A DNA stretch of 64,000 bases from DZBG01 sp049241565 (GTDB lineage Bacteria; Bdellovibrionota; Bacteriovoracia; Bacteriovoracales; Bacteriovoracaceae): NCBI GenBank assembly GCA_049241565.1, contig JBMLQL010000030.1:124001-188000 (forward strand). Direction: 5' to 3'. Under the pieces are notes generated by a model. That model was not told the origin of the DNA, searched no databases, and saw only the letters and a list, made by a program, of their open reading frames with translations. The position numbers were made by a program, and so were the translations under genes. This document shows positions 17,353-25,554 of this stretch, in pieces; position 1 is the stretch's first letter; every line of letters begins with the position of its first letter.

Positions 17353-17948
17353 TATGCCTTAAAGTTCTTTCCGATGACAAAAAATTCTTTGCTTACACTG
17401 CGAGTAGATTTGGGGCGTAAATAGTGAAATTCGCTGAAAAGCGCTTTTTGGGCCTTCAAATAGTTCTGAGCGTCCTGGCTCTCAAAAACCTTGATCACAA
17501 AATTTCCGCCCGCAGAGAGGAATTTAGGGAGCAATCCGAAGACAGATTCTACCAGGTCTAAGCTTCTGGCCTGATCCACCGACTTAATTCCCGTTGTGCT
17601 CGGCGCCATATCCGAGAGAACGACATCAAACTGGCCTTCAACTCCTAGATGAGTCAGATCGGCGACGTCAAAAATACTTTTTTGATAGATCCGAACATTC
17701 TTAATTCCAGTAAGCTTTTTATTCACTTCTTGGATATCAATCCCTACAACGGTTCCCTTATCCCCAATTTTTTGTGAGGTATATTGAATCCACGATCCAG
17801 GATAGTAACCAAAATCAACGACTTTATCGCCGGCCTTTAGCACTTTGAATCGATCATCAATTTCTTCCAATTTATAGATACTTCTCGCAAGAAAATTTTC
17901 TTGTTTTGCTTTATTATAAAAATGGTCTTTGACTTTGAAATTTGACAT
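17352..17948 (-). CDS. rlmE: 23S rRNA 2'-O-methyltransferase RlmE (RrmJ/FtsJ)
   Basis: The 198-residue protein matches RlmE in length and carries the catalytic K-D-K-E set: Lys in IYKLEEID, Asp in LSDMAPSTTG, Lys in FVIKVFES and Glu in SVSKEFF. The SAM motif is DFGYYPGSW rather than the usual DLGAAPGGW, a mild departure. RlmE methylates U2552 in the ribosomal A loop. It is divergent from nth, with 69 bp between the two starts, and heads a run with a transpeptidase and lepB. Confidence 0.92.
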   Translation of the reverse strand: MSNFKVKDHFYNKAKQENFLARSIYKLEEIDDRFKVLKAGDKVVDFGYYPGSWIQYTSQKIGDKGTVVGIDIQEVNKKLTGIKNVRIYQKSIFDVADLTHLGVEGQFDVVLSDMAPSTTGIKSVDQARSLDLVESVFGLLPKFLSAGGNFVIKVFESQDAQNYLKAQKALFSEFHYLRPKSTRSVSKEFFVIGKNFKA

Positions 17949-18017
17949 AGGCGCTTTTTAGCAGTCTAAGCGAAAAAAGACTAGCGTAAACCCGCTTTTT
18001 ACCGGCAGGATAACATT

Positions 18018-18677
18018 ATGAAAAAAAACGAAAAGGCCACGGAGATCTATAAGAGACTTCATAAACTCTACCCAGATGCCCACTGTGAACTTGACCATAA
18101 AAACGCTTTCGAACTTCTTGTGGCCACGATCCTCTCGGCCCAATGTACTGATGTCCGAGTCAACATGGTGACCCCCCATCTTTTTAAAAAATACCCCACC
18201 CCTGAGAAACTGGCCAAGGCCAATCAACTCGATGTGGAGGAAATCATCCGATCAACGGGATTTTATAAAAACAAGGCCAAAAATATTATTTCTTGCGCCT
18301 CTGAATTAGTGGCACGTTTTAAAAGTGAAATTCCTCAGTCTATAGAAGAACTTAGCTCTCTGGCCGGGGTAGGTAGAAAAACGGCCAATGTGGTTCTTGG
18401 AAATATTTATAATATTAATGAAGGTATTGTTGTTGATACCCACGTCAAACGCATCACAAATCTTCTTGGTCTCACCAAACATGAAGATCCAGAGAAAATC
18501 GAGCAGGACTTGATGAAACTCTACCCACAAGATTCTTGGTGTGAGCTCTCTCATCTTTTTATCTTTCTAGGACGCAGGACTTGTATCGCAAGACGTCCAC
18601 AATGTGACCTTTGCGTGCTTAACGATCTTTGCCCGAGTGTGAAGAAAATATCTCAGACAAAAAAGAAAACGAAGTAG
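18018..18677 (+). CDS. nth: Endonuclease III (DNA glycosylase/AP lyase)
   Basis: The 219-residue protein has the helix-hairpin-helix with catalytic Lys121 (GVGRKTA), the catalytic Asp140 (VVDTHVKR) and a C-terminal [4Fe-4S] loop with four cysteines spaced C-x6-C-x2-C-x5-C. It removes oxidised pyrimidines in base-excision repair. An AGGA ribosome site precedes the ATG. Its last 59 nt overlap the convergent inositol-phosphatase-family gene, so its basic tail is encoded opposite that gene's C-terminus. Confidence 0.95.
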   Translation: MKKNEKATEIYKRLHKLYPDAHCELDHKNAFELLVATILSAQCTDVRVNMVTPHLFKKYPTPEKLAKANQLDVEEIIRSTGFYKNKAKNIISCASELVARFKSEIPQSIEELSSLAGVGRKTANVVLGNIYNINEGIVVDTHVKRITNLLGLTKHEDPEKIEQDLMKLYPQDSWCELSHLFIFLGRRTCIARRPQCDLCVLNDLCPSVKKISQTKKKTK

Positions 18678-19413
18678 GCCTGCACCATATTAATGGAGGA
18701 CGATAGAGTTCTTTAGTAATTTGAGTGATTCTTTTTCCTTCAGAATAAAACTCTAAACCAAGTTTTTCGCAAAGAACTGTTCCCGCGGCAATATCCCAAA
18801 TATTTTTAGGTTTTAAAGAAACAACAAAATCAATTTTTCCAGCACTTAAAAGGGCAAGTTTGTACGCTATACTCCCTACCGCCTTGAGTTCTAAATCTGG
18901 ATTATTAATATTATCAAAGAGTCCAGCTCTCCATTCTGATCTAGAGACATATCCTAGTTGTTTTGAAGACAATTTTTTGAAATTGAGACTTTCATCGGAA
19001 AAAGTCTCTTCGGTGAAAGGATTAAAAATCCATCCTTCATTTTCATTAGAAGTAAAATCCCAATTTTTTATTAGCGCCACCGAGACAGCACACTCTGGGC
19101 GTCTCTCTATAAGCTCTCTGGTTCCATCAATCGGATCAATGATAATTAAAGGTAGTTTCCAGTCTCTTGCCTCTTCCTCAGAGTAAAAATAGATCTTCTC
19201 TTGCGCCGCTAGTTCTCTCACATCATTGCTAATGGCCAGATCAATTATTGTGACCGGATCACCTGGAGTCTTCTCGGAAACTTCAAAATCTAAAGTTTCG
19301 GTAACGAGTTTTCTCCAGTTTTGACGATGGCCATTCATAATTCTGGCCAAATAAGGACTCAATAATGCTTTTTTATCCACAAATTTTGGTTGGTTATCCA
19401 CAAGGTTATCCAC
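18619..19413 (-). CDS. Inositol monophosphatase/CysQ-family phosphatase
   Basis: The 264-residue protein has the Li-sensitive phosphatase signature DPIDGTREL near residue 93, an upstream SEEE acidic metal site, and the IWDIAAG motif near the C-terminus. It should hydrolyse a small phosphorylated substrate such as inositol phosphate or 3'-phosphoadenosine 5'-phosphate; motifs do not separate these. The longest frame starts at GTG 19413, without a Shine-Dalgarno, inside a DnaA-box-like repeat; GTG codons 5 and 12 or ATG codon 26 are alternatives. The family's first helix begins near codon 15, which favours a start before codon 26. Confidence 0.85.
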   Translation of the reverse strand: MDNLVDNQPKFVDKKALLSPYLARIMNGHRQNWRKLVTETLDFEVSEKTPGDPVTIIDLAISNDVRELAAQEKIYFYSEEEARDWKLPLIIIDPIDGTRELIERRPECAVSVALIKNWDFTSNENEGWIFNPFTEETFSDESLNFKKLSSKQLGYVSRSEWRAGLFDNINNPDLELKAVGSIAYKLALLSAGKIDFVVSLKPKNIWDIAAGTVLCEKLGLEFYSEGKRITQITKELYRPPLIWCRPTSFSFLSEIFSSHSGKDR

Positions 19414-19414
19414 A
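19373..19414 (+). repeat. Three DnaA-box-type nonamers TTATCCACA
   Basis: TTATCCACA occurs at 19373-19381, 19394-19402 and 19406-19414, same orientation, 21 and 12 bp apart. Each matches the DnaA-box consensus TTATNCACA exactly. They overlap the presumed 5' codons of the phosphatase gene, where they encode repeated Val-Asp-Asn/Lys. A DnaA-binding cluster is possible, as a titration or regulatory site. No dnaA, dnaN or AT-rich unwinding element is close. Confidence 0.5.
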
Positions 19415-19501
19415 GTTGAAGAAATGGCAAATCCCCACGGAAGGAAGGATTAATCCATAGATTTTATAAGCTTAGCATAACTTTGGGGATAAGACACATA
19501 C

Positions 19502-19552
19502 CTGACTTATTTAGTGTCAGTGCAACAATGGGGACTTTTCCCCAAGTTTTTT
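19502..19552. terminator. Two hairpins followed by a T7 tract
   Basis: CTGAC (19502-19506) pairs with GTCAG (19516-19520). TGGGGA (19529-19534) pairs with TCCCCA (19539-19544), and a run of seven T follows on the plus strand. The T-tract points to plus-strand termination although no plus gene precedes it; on the minus strand it lies 20 nt after the small gene's stop with only a weak TTGTTG tail. Confidence 0.45.
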
Positions 19553-19563
19553 TCTTTACGGCC

Positions 19564-19791
19564 CTATGCTTCGTAAAGAGCAAGCATTTCGACCCAACCA
19601 TCTTGGGCCACGGCCACGGCGAAGACACCATCGGCTTCAGCATTCTCATCCACGACATTTGTCAAAAGGCGCACGCCATCTTGGTCTACATAGACGAAGG
19701 GTATACTTTGATCATGTTCGGGAGAGGAGAAGGACTGATAAGAGGCGCTGAAATCACTGAAAAGACTCTGAGTCAGTTTAGCTTTAAACAA
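19564..19791 (-). CDS. Small protein of unknown function
   Basis: I do not recognise this 75-residue protein. The start was set at TTG 19791 because an ideal Shine-Dalgarno AAGGAGG (19804-19798) lies 6 nt upstream; an ATG seven codons earlier at 19812 has none. The product is acidic and Val/Ala-rich at its C-terminal half (FVYVDQDGVR, VFAVAVAQDGW) and has no signal peptide or membrane helix. Base composition is richer in G+C than the surroundings. A possible promoter (TTGCAC, 18 bp, TATCAT) lies about 40-80 bp upstream. Coding is likely but not proven. Confidence 0.6.
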   Translation of the reverse strand: MFKAKLTQSLFSDFSASYQSFSSPEHDQSIPFVYVDQDGVRLLTNVVDENAEADGVFAVAVAQDGWVEMLALYEA

Positions 19792-19914
19792 GGGAATCCT
19801 CCTTGAGCGCATCCGGGAGATCCATTCTCCCTACTTATAGTAATGATACCAAAAAGAATGGATTGCGTGCAAAAAGAAATCTTAAAAAGCCAATCAATAC
19901 AGAATCTTAACAAA

Positions 19915-21450
19915 CTATCGGGGCAAGTTTTGCTCCGATGACTGATGTTGAGTGAAAAAGCGATAGGCCTGATAAAATCTTCCCTCAACGTGAGAGTCTA
20001 GAAGGCAAACAAGAACATAAATCATATAGATAAAATTTCTTCTCGAACGACTACGAGAAAGGGCCTGAAAAATCCATTCGAGAGGAAGAGTAGAAAGCAT
20101 CGCAATCCACCATAGTGAAGCGTAATTTCCAAGAAAATCTTGATCGACCAAGATGGCAAGAGGAATGATTAAGATCAGCATGAGACTTAATAAAGAAAGA
20201 AGAGAGCGATCAAGAGTCATCAAAGGCAGCTTCATCTTTCTTGGATACAAATGAATCAATACAGTCACTACGCCTAAAAACGCCAAGGCATAAAAAGCCT
20301 TGCGATCAAAGATTTGAACAATCAACTCTTTCAAAGATTGGAGCGAGAATGAGTTCTCAAAAAATCTCAAATCCATATGAGTAATTAAAGTCACCAGGAT
20401 GAGAATAAGACCTAAAAATGTATATTTCACGAACTGGGATCTAAACCACTCCGTCTTTTCCTTAAGGGCGACAAGGTAGAGCAACCCAAGACCAATAGGA
20501 AAAAGGAAAATATAATTATAATTAATGATCACACCAATATAACAAAGAAGCCCGTACATGAGGCCTGCTCTGTAAGTAGAGCTCTTAGCGCACCAAAGAA
20601 CTGACCAAACCCACAAAATAGTGAACGTTGTATTAAAGCAGCTTAAAAGATCTTGTCTTAAAAAAAGTGAAAATGACCAAGTCGAAACGACGGCAAAAAG
20701 ACCCAAAATAGAAAGCCTGCGAGACACAAAATATCTTAGAATACTGTAGAATGAGAGAACATAAAAAGTCATTCCTACAAAATAAAAATACAGTCCAAGA
20801 CCCAGATTCATCATCTGCGGAAACTTTTTGAAGGGAAAGAAATTCAGAGAAAGGAAATGCCAAATCTGACTGTTCATTTTCTCATCTGGATCAAGAATAA
20901 GCTTTAGTGTTTCGAGGTTATCAAAAAAAGGAATGGCCGGAATCGAAATTAAAATCAAAGAAACAGTCATAAAAAGGACTGTTTTCTCAAAAGAATCTAA
21001 AAATCGATACTCAGTAAACTGAGTTGAAACCGACTCTTCAATAATCTTTCCTCGTGTAGGCCATGAATAAAAAAGACCTACAAAGACGAAAAAGCCCCAA
21101 AAAAAGTGGTTCACAATGTCTTCAGGAATGAAATTCATTAAATTAAAAATAACCATCATCGCCGCATTTCCCATCACCAAACGGTACAAAATACGGTCAA
21201 TAGAAGAATTGGCCCGGAAATAAATCTTAAAGCGGTGGTCGATTTCTTTACCCAGAAGATACCACTGTCCACCCATGAAAAGGAGGTAGAGGAACAGTAA
21301 AAAGGCTTGGGCCAAGAGAGGTAGGGCCAGGGTTTTTTGAATCCAAACTGGGATTAATAAGAAAGAGAAGTAGATAACTATTCGATTTACGAAGAATTTA
21401 GATTTTTCTAACAAAATATTGGAGTTTTTCACTAAAGTTTTTTCCGTCAT
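19915..21450 (-). CDS. Polytopic inner-membrane protein of unknown function
   Basis: The 511-residue protein is dominated by about ten to twelve hydrophobic helices spread over the whole length, with a short basic C-terminus. The first large loop contains Lys/Arg and an Arg-Phe-rich stretch; no transporter or glycosyltransferase signature is certain. The topology recalls membrane glycosyltransferases that use lipid-linked sugars (GT-C fold), but the acidic motif typical of the first loop is not evident. It is divergent from the fliD leader and stands alone. Confidence 0.7.
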   Translation of the reverse strand: MTEKTLVKNSNILLEKSKFFVNRIVIYFSFLLIPVWIQKTLALPLLAQAFLLFLYLLFMGGQWYLLGKEIDHRFKIYFRANSSIDRILYRLVMGNAAMMVIFNLMNFIPEDIVNHFFWGFFVFVGLFYSWPTRGKIIEESVSTQFTEYRFLDSFEKTVLFMTVSLILISIPAIPFFDNLETLKLILDPDEKMNSQIWHFLSLNFFPFKKFPQMMNLGLGLYFYFVGMTFYVLSFYSILRYFVSRRLSILGLFAVVSTWSFSLFLRQDLLSCFNTTFTILWVWSVLWCAKSSTYRAGLMYGLLCYIGVIINYNYIFLFPIGLGLLYLVALKEKTEWFRSQFVKYTFLGLILILVTLITHMDLRFFENSFSLQSLKELIVQIFDRKAFYALAFLGVVTVLIHLYPRKMKLPLMTLDRSLLSLLSLMLILIIPLAILVDQDFLGNYASLWWIAMLSTLPLEWIFQALSRSRSRRNFIYMIYVLVCLLDSHVEGRFYQAYRFFTQHQSSEQNLPR

Positions 21451-21464
21451 ATCCGATCAGTTTA

Positions 21465-21638
21465 GTAGGATTCTACAGGATGAGTCCTACCATAGACCTA
21501 GCCTTTATTTTATTGTTGGGCCGGCCGTTCACCGGCCCTTCTTTATTTCCTACTATCGTAGCTCAAATTCTGCCCACTTGCGACCACTTCTACGAATGAT
21601 ACTCTTAAATGGGATCATAGGACCAAAAGTCCGATCCC
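21465..21638 (+). promoter_or_regulatory. Structured leader before fliD with three hairpins
   Basis: Three inverted repeats precede fliD: GTAGGATTC/GAGTCCTAC (21465-21490), GGGCCGG/CCGGCCC (21518-21538, followed by TTCTTTATTT) and GGGATC..GGAC/GTCC..GATCCC (21611-21638). The second looks like a terminator or attenuator. The third ends 15 nt before the fliD Shine-Dalgarno. The promoter is not identified. Confidence 0.5.
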
Positions 21639-21665
21639 CTCACTCAACTTTCAGGAGGAAAGTTT

Positions 21666-23051
21666 CTGGGTATTTCATTCGGCTCCATCAATACAGGACT
21701 CCCGAAAGATATCGTGAAGCAAATCATTGAAGCGGAAAAAGTTCCTATTCAACAGATGGAAACACGAAAGGGAAAGATTGAAGAGAAGAAAGCTCTCTTG
21801 GGTCAACTTACGTCCTTAGTTGAAGGTATGCGTGGAGAAATTCTTAAAAATAAAAACGCCAGATCTCTTCGTGAATTGAAAGTAAATTCTAGCAGTGATG
21901 CTGTCGCCATCAGTGCTGATAAAAACCTTGCCGAGCCCGGTAAATACCAAATCGAAGTTCTCTCTCTTGCTCAAAAATCTTCCGCTTTTACAAATGGGGT
22001 TGAAGATAAAGACAAAACATATATCGGTGTAGGTTATTTACGTGCTGTTCTCCCTAATGGAGACGAAAAAGAAATTTATATTGATGAAGCCCATGCCAAT
22101 CTTACAGGGATTGCTAAACTTATTAATGGCGATTCTGAGCTTGGAATGAGAGCGACAGTAGTCAATGATGGTATAAACGAAGATGAGCCTTGGAGAATGA
22201 TTATTTCTCTGGCCGATACTGGAGATGGAAATCGCGCAGAATTCCCAGATCTTTATTTAGTTGATGGAGAAGTCGATCTTTATATTGATCAGGAAAGACC
22301 AGCTCAAGATGCCAAGATTAAACTTGATGGATTTGAACTTGAAGTTCCCTCAAATCGAGCGACAGAAATTATCCCTGGCGTGACTATTGATCTAAAAAAA
22401 GCCAAACCAGGTGAAGAGATTAATATTGAGATTACAGAAGATGTTCAGGCCATTGGTGGAAAAGTGAACGACCTTGTTGAGAATATCAACAAAGTTTTAA
22501 AATTCATTAAAGAACAAAATAATCTCTCTGAGAAATCTGATACCCAACGTACTCTCGGTGGAGACCTTTCACTTCAACAAATTGAATCACGTATCCGTAC
22601 AGCTGTTTTTACTCCTGTTATGACGAGTAAAGGACCAATGAGAATTGGTGATCTTGGAATTACATTTCAAAGAGATGGTTTACTCAAGCTTGATCAAGCG
22701 AAGATGGAAGGTGAGCTTAATAAAGATTATAAAAAAGTAGCTCAGGCCCTCACAGGGATTTACACACTCGAAGGTGGGAAATCTAAAGGGTTTGTTGATT
22801 TACTTGATGAAATGGCCTCAACACTTCTTGCTCCACCATCAGGTGTTCTTCCGACAAGAAAGAACGGTCTTCAATCTCAAATTAATCAGATTGATCGCCA
22901 AATTGCGAACAGAGAACGTGTTATCGCGCAGAAAGAAGAAGTTTTAAAAGCAAAATTTTCCCGACTAGAAGAAACAGTTTCTAGAATCAGGGGCCAAGGG
23001 GCAGGGATTGCCGGATTAGCTAACATGGCCGGTCCTATGCCACAATTATGA
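21666..23051 (+). CDS. fliD: Flagellar filament cap protein FliD (HAP2), probable CTG start
   Basis: The protein has the FliD layout: N-terminal GISFGSINTGLPKDIV segment, a coiled-coil stretch, the FliD_N and FliD_C regions, and a coiled C-terminus with Gln/Arg heptads. The conserved N-terminus is in frame only if translation begins at CTG 21666, 7 nt after AGGAGG (21652-21657 region). No ATG, GTG or TTG lies between the upstream stop at 21618-21620 and this point. Starting at GTG 21714 would remove 16 conserved residues. FliD caps the filament and folds incoming flagellin. It leads an apparent fliD-fliS-fliT-like operon. Confidence 0.85.
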   Translation: MGISFGSINTGLPKDIVKQIIEAEKVPIQQMETRKGKIEEKKALLGQLTSLVEGMRGEILKNKNARSLRELKVNSSSDAVAISADKNLAEPGKYQIEVLSLAQKSSAFTNGVEDKDKTYIGVGYLRAVLPNGDEKEIYIDEAHANLTGIAKLINGDSELGMRATVVNDGINEDEPWRMIISLADTGDGNRAEFPDLYLVDGEVDLYIDQERPAQDAKIKLDGFELEVPSNRATEIIPGVTIDLKKAKPGEEINIEITEDVQAIGGKVNDLVENINKVLKFIKEQNNLSEKSDTQRTLGGDLSLQQIESRIRTAVFTPVMTSKGPMRIGDLGITFQRDGLLKLDQAKMEGELNKDYKKVAQALTGIYTLEGGKSKGFVDLLDEMASTLLAPPSGVLPTRKNGLQSQINQIDRQIANRERVIAQKEEVLKAKFSRLEETVSRIRGQGAGIAGLANMAGPMPQL

Positions 23052-23080
23052 TAGTCAATCGCTGATCCATGGAGGGCGAA

Positions 23081-23485
23081 ATGAGTTACGGTTTAGGTGC
23101 ATACAAAAAAACATCAGTTCAGACAGCAAGTAAGGAACAAATCCTCTTGATGCTTTATCAAGCAGCTATAAAAAATTGCAAAAAAGCAATGGAAGCTATT
23201 GATGAAAAAAATGTGGCCAAAAAAGGCGAGTACATCGGAAAGATGCAAGATATCGTTGTCGAGCTTTCAAATAGCTTAGACTTTGAGATTGGCGGAGATG
23301 TCGCCAAAGAACTTGCTTCTCTCTACGATTATATTCTTTACGCCAGTACGCAGGCCAATATCAAGATCGAGAAGTCTCATCTTGATGGATGTCTTAAGGT
23401 TCTTAATACTCTTTATGACGGATGGACAGAGGCTGTGAAACAAGTCAAAGCTCAGACCCCAACAACACCATCAAAGAGTGCTTAA
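23081..23485 (+). CDS. fliS: Flagellin chaperone FliS
   Basis: The protein (134 residues from ATG 23081) has the FliS signature: GLGAYKKTSVQTASKEQILLMLY at its start, then a four-helix bundle, and a conserved LYDYILYA segment. The ATG at 23081 was chosen because GGAGGGCGAA directly precedes it; an ATG at 23069 would place that site inside the gene. FliS binds flagellin C-termini in the cytoplasm until export. The following gene starts on its stop codon (TAATG). Confidence 0.92.
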   Translation: MSYGLGAYKKTSVQTASKEQILLMLYQAAIKNCKKAMEAIDEKNVAKKGEYIGKMQDIVVELSNSLDFEIGGDVAKELASLYDYILYASTQANIKIEKSHLDGCLKVLNTLYDGWTEAVKQVKAQTPTTPSKSA

Positions 23486-23832
23486 TGAAACAATTTACTG
23501 ATTTATTCTCTGAGTTCTTGATGAAAGCGATTGTGATGACTGAAGAAGCAGTCGCTCAAGGTCCTGAGTCAGAGTATAATTATGAAATTTTTACTGAAAA
23601 CCGTGAAAGACTTATTAGTGTTTTAGATCAAATCGGTCAAAACATTGAATGGGAAACGGTAACAGAAGAAATCAAAGCTGAAACATCTAAGAGAATTGAT
23701 TATCTCAAAACTCTTGATGAAAAGCTTGTTGTTCAGCTTCAAGAATACAAATCAGAAGTTCAGAAAAAGATTGAATCTACTCACCGCAACCACGCGGCCG
23801 TGAAGGGTTACAATCTAAACGATGTGAAATAA
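23485..23832 (+). CDS. FliT-like small helical protein
   Basis: This 115-residue, acidic, all-helical protein follows fliS with its ATG inside the fliS stop (TAATG at 23483-23487). Size, helix content and position fit FliT, the export chaperone of FliD, but sequence alone does not prove it. A longer in-frame reading from 23422 would overlap fliS by 64 nt and was rejected. It ends 2 nt before the next gene, so it is part of the flagellar operon. Confidence 0.6.
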   Translation: MKQFTDLFSEFLMKAIVMTEEAVAQGPESEYNYEIFTENRERLISVLDQIGQNIEWETVTEEIKAETSKRIDYLKTLDEKLVVQLQEYKSEVQKKIESTHRNHAAVKGYNLNDVK

Positions 23833-23834
23833 AC

Positions 23835-25193
23835 GTGAAAAAACTTCTTTTCCTCCAACTGGATGACGCTCATTTTGTGTTGGAAACGAAGTTGTTTCTT
23901 AAAAGATATGCCCATGAATTATCTGGGTACGATCTCTATCTTTGCACATTACAAAATCAACTATCAGACTCACCTCTTTATAAAACGATTTCTCTAGATG
24001 AAATCCACAATCATCAATTCGAGATGATTTTTAATCTCTCACTCAATGAAAAAAGTTGGGAGCTAGCTAAAGATTACTCCGCAAAATACTTTATTGGTTG
24101 TCGTTTTACTGAAACTGAAAACTTACAAGTTCTAGGACACTGGAGCACTTATCTTTTGCAACTTAAAGGGGGAACTTCGTTTCTTCCTTTTCACCTCCAA
24201 GATATTTATAAAAATATTGTTGGGTGTAAATCATTGGCCTTATCAGAAGAAAAAAAATGGAAGGATGAAGTCATTTACTGGCAGTGTCCCCGTTTTATCA
24301 ATAAAGATGTTTTTTTCATTCTTATTGCTCAACTCAAAGAACGATATAAAAATTGGGAGTTCATTGAAGGAGCTCCCCTTGAGAATAAACCCGGATTCTA
24401 TCTTGGCCCAGCTGGTGATCAAGTCAGTTTATGGCATGATCAGAATCACCGCTTGTTCCTTTTAAAAGCGAATTTTGAAGGGCTTCATTTTGCTCCTGCT
24501 GGTGATAACCATTGGCTTGTAAATCCTCATGAGTCTAATCCCGACTTTACAGAACTTTATAAGCTAATGATTCAGTTTTGCGAGCAACTTCCTTGCAAAG
24601 ATATTAAAGGTTGGGAAGTTTATCAAACAACCCAAGAGAATCTTTTTGGAACAAGCTTAAAAGCACTGACTCAAACAAATACCAACTTTCCTTTTTATCA
24701 GTTCCACGTTGTGATCTGGCAATATGTTCTTAATCTTTTTGATGTGAATCTTGAAACGATTCAAGCAAACCCAAAGCAGCTAGAGACACTTCGGTTTTAT
24801 GAAGAAGTTCTTACAAAAACTTCGAGGTTTTTAGAGCTTATCGTGGCCAGATTGGCCGATCAACTTGAACATTTTGATGAAACCAATTTTGATATAAAAA
24901 AATTTCAAGCAGCTATTACAGAAATTCAAGAATTCGAGCAGATCACCTCAAAAATTGCAGAAAATCATCCTCTCATCAGGCCTTTTCTTGATTATTACCA
25001 AATTCAAAGAGGGCAGTCTGAATTTAGTGGTCTAAGAGACCAGCTCCAAGACCAAATGCTTATCTTATCGGAACAATCAGGTGTTCTCAAGGCACTACTT
25101 GAATTAATTTCTATGACAATTATGAATTCATCTTCTAAAATAGAGAAAACATCTCAAGGAAGAGAACGTCATGGAAATGATCGAGAATTTTAG
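23835..25193 (+). CDS. GT-B-like protein in the flagellar operon, function unknown
   Basis: The 452-residue protein begins at GTG 23835, 2 nt after the FliT-like gene. Its first 150 residues (KKLLFLQLDDAHFVLETKLFL, then MIFNLSLNEKSWELA and YFIGCRF) follow the strand and helix pattern of family-9 glycosyltransferases (ADP-heptose:LPS heptosyltransferase type). The second half has a GPAGD loop and then a helical tail of about 170 residues unlike that family. No clear donor-binding motif remains. A role in glycosylating flagellin or another filament protein is plausible from context only. Confidence 0.5.
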   Translation: MKKLLFLQLDDAHFVLETKLFLKRYAHELSGYDLYLCTLQNQLSDSPLYKTISLDEIHNHQFEMIFNLSLNEKSWELAKDYSAKYFIGCRFTETENLQVLGHWSTYLLQLKGGTSFLPFHLQDIYKNIVGCKSLALSEEKKWKDEVIYWQCPRFINKDVFFILIAQLKERYKNWEFIEGAPLENKPGFYLGPAGDQVSLWHDQNHRLFLLKANFEGLHFAPAGDNHWLVNPHESNPDFTELYKLMIQFCEQLPCKDIKGWEVYQTTQENLFGTSLKALTQTNTNFPFYQFHVVIWQYVLNLFDVNLETIQANPKQLETLRFYEEVLTKTSRFLELIVARLADQLEHFDETNFDIKKFQAAITEIQEFEQITSKIAENHPLIRPFLDYYQIQRGQSEFSGLRDQLQDQMLILSEQSGVLKALLELISMTIMNSSSKIEKTSQGRERHGNDREF

Positions 25194-25554
25194 TCAACAT
25201 CATGTTGATAATTTTTTAGCTGAGAGCTTTCTACTCACTCAACAACTCATCGAAAAGATCTTAACAGACTATGACTCAGACCAAATGAGCCGCTTTATTG
25301 AAGTAAGCTCACTTCTATCTCAGGCCATTCTTCCTAAAGGTCATCTTCTTAGAGATCACATTCGTAACCAGCATATTGGCCTCCTTTCTATCCTAAAGGC
25401 CCTGGCGAGCGCCATGGAAAACCAAGACGACCTGGCCCAAGAAGAATTGATTAACTATGAATTAAGAGATAATTTAACTCAGTGGAAAATCAATCTCCTG
25501 CCTCAATTGAAAAAGGCCCAACACGAATCCCGCTCTATCTTGATCCAGAGCTAA
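25171..25554 (+). CDS. Small helical protein of unknown function
   Basis: The 127-residue protein starts at ATG 25171 behind AAGGAAGAG and overlaps the preceding gene by 23 nt. It is all helical and Leu/Gln-rich, without membrane segments. It is not recognised. Its size and helix content would suit a flagellar export chaperone or a regulator of the adjacent kinase; its place between the glycosyltransferase-like gene and a kinase is the only clue. Confidence 0.65.
   Translation: MEMIENFSQHHVDNFLAESFLLTQQLIEKILTDYDSDQMSRFIEVSSLLSQAILPKGHLLRDHIRNQHIGLLSILKALASAMENQDDLAQEELINYELRDNLTQWKINLLPQLKKAQHESRSILIQS

Noticed and set aside
19373..19564. Chromosomal replication origin
   Set aside because: Three DnaA-type boxes are present, but no AT-rich unwinding region, no dnaA, dnaN or other origin genes are near, and boxes of this type recur singly elsewhere in the window.
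19483..19806. Plus-strand coding frame opposite the small gene
   Set aside because: No ribosome site before its ATG; the minus frame has an ideal AAGGAGG and better coding character.
21419..21730. Plus-strand frame across the fliD leader
   Set aside because: It runs through three hairpins and the start of fliD in another frame, with no ribosome site.
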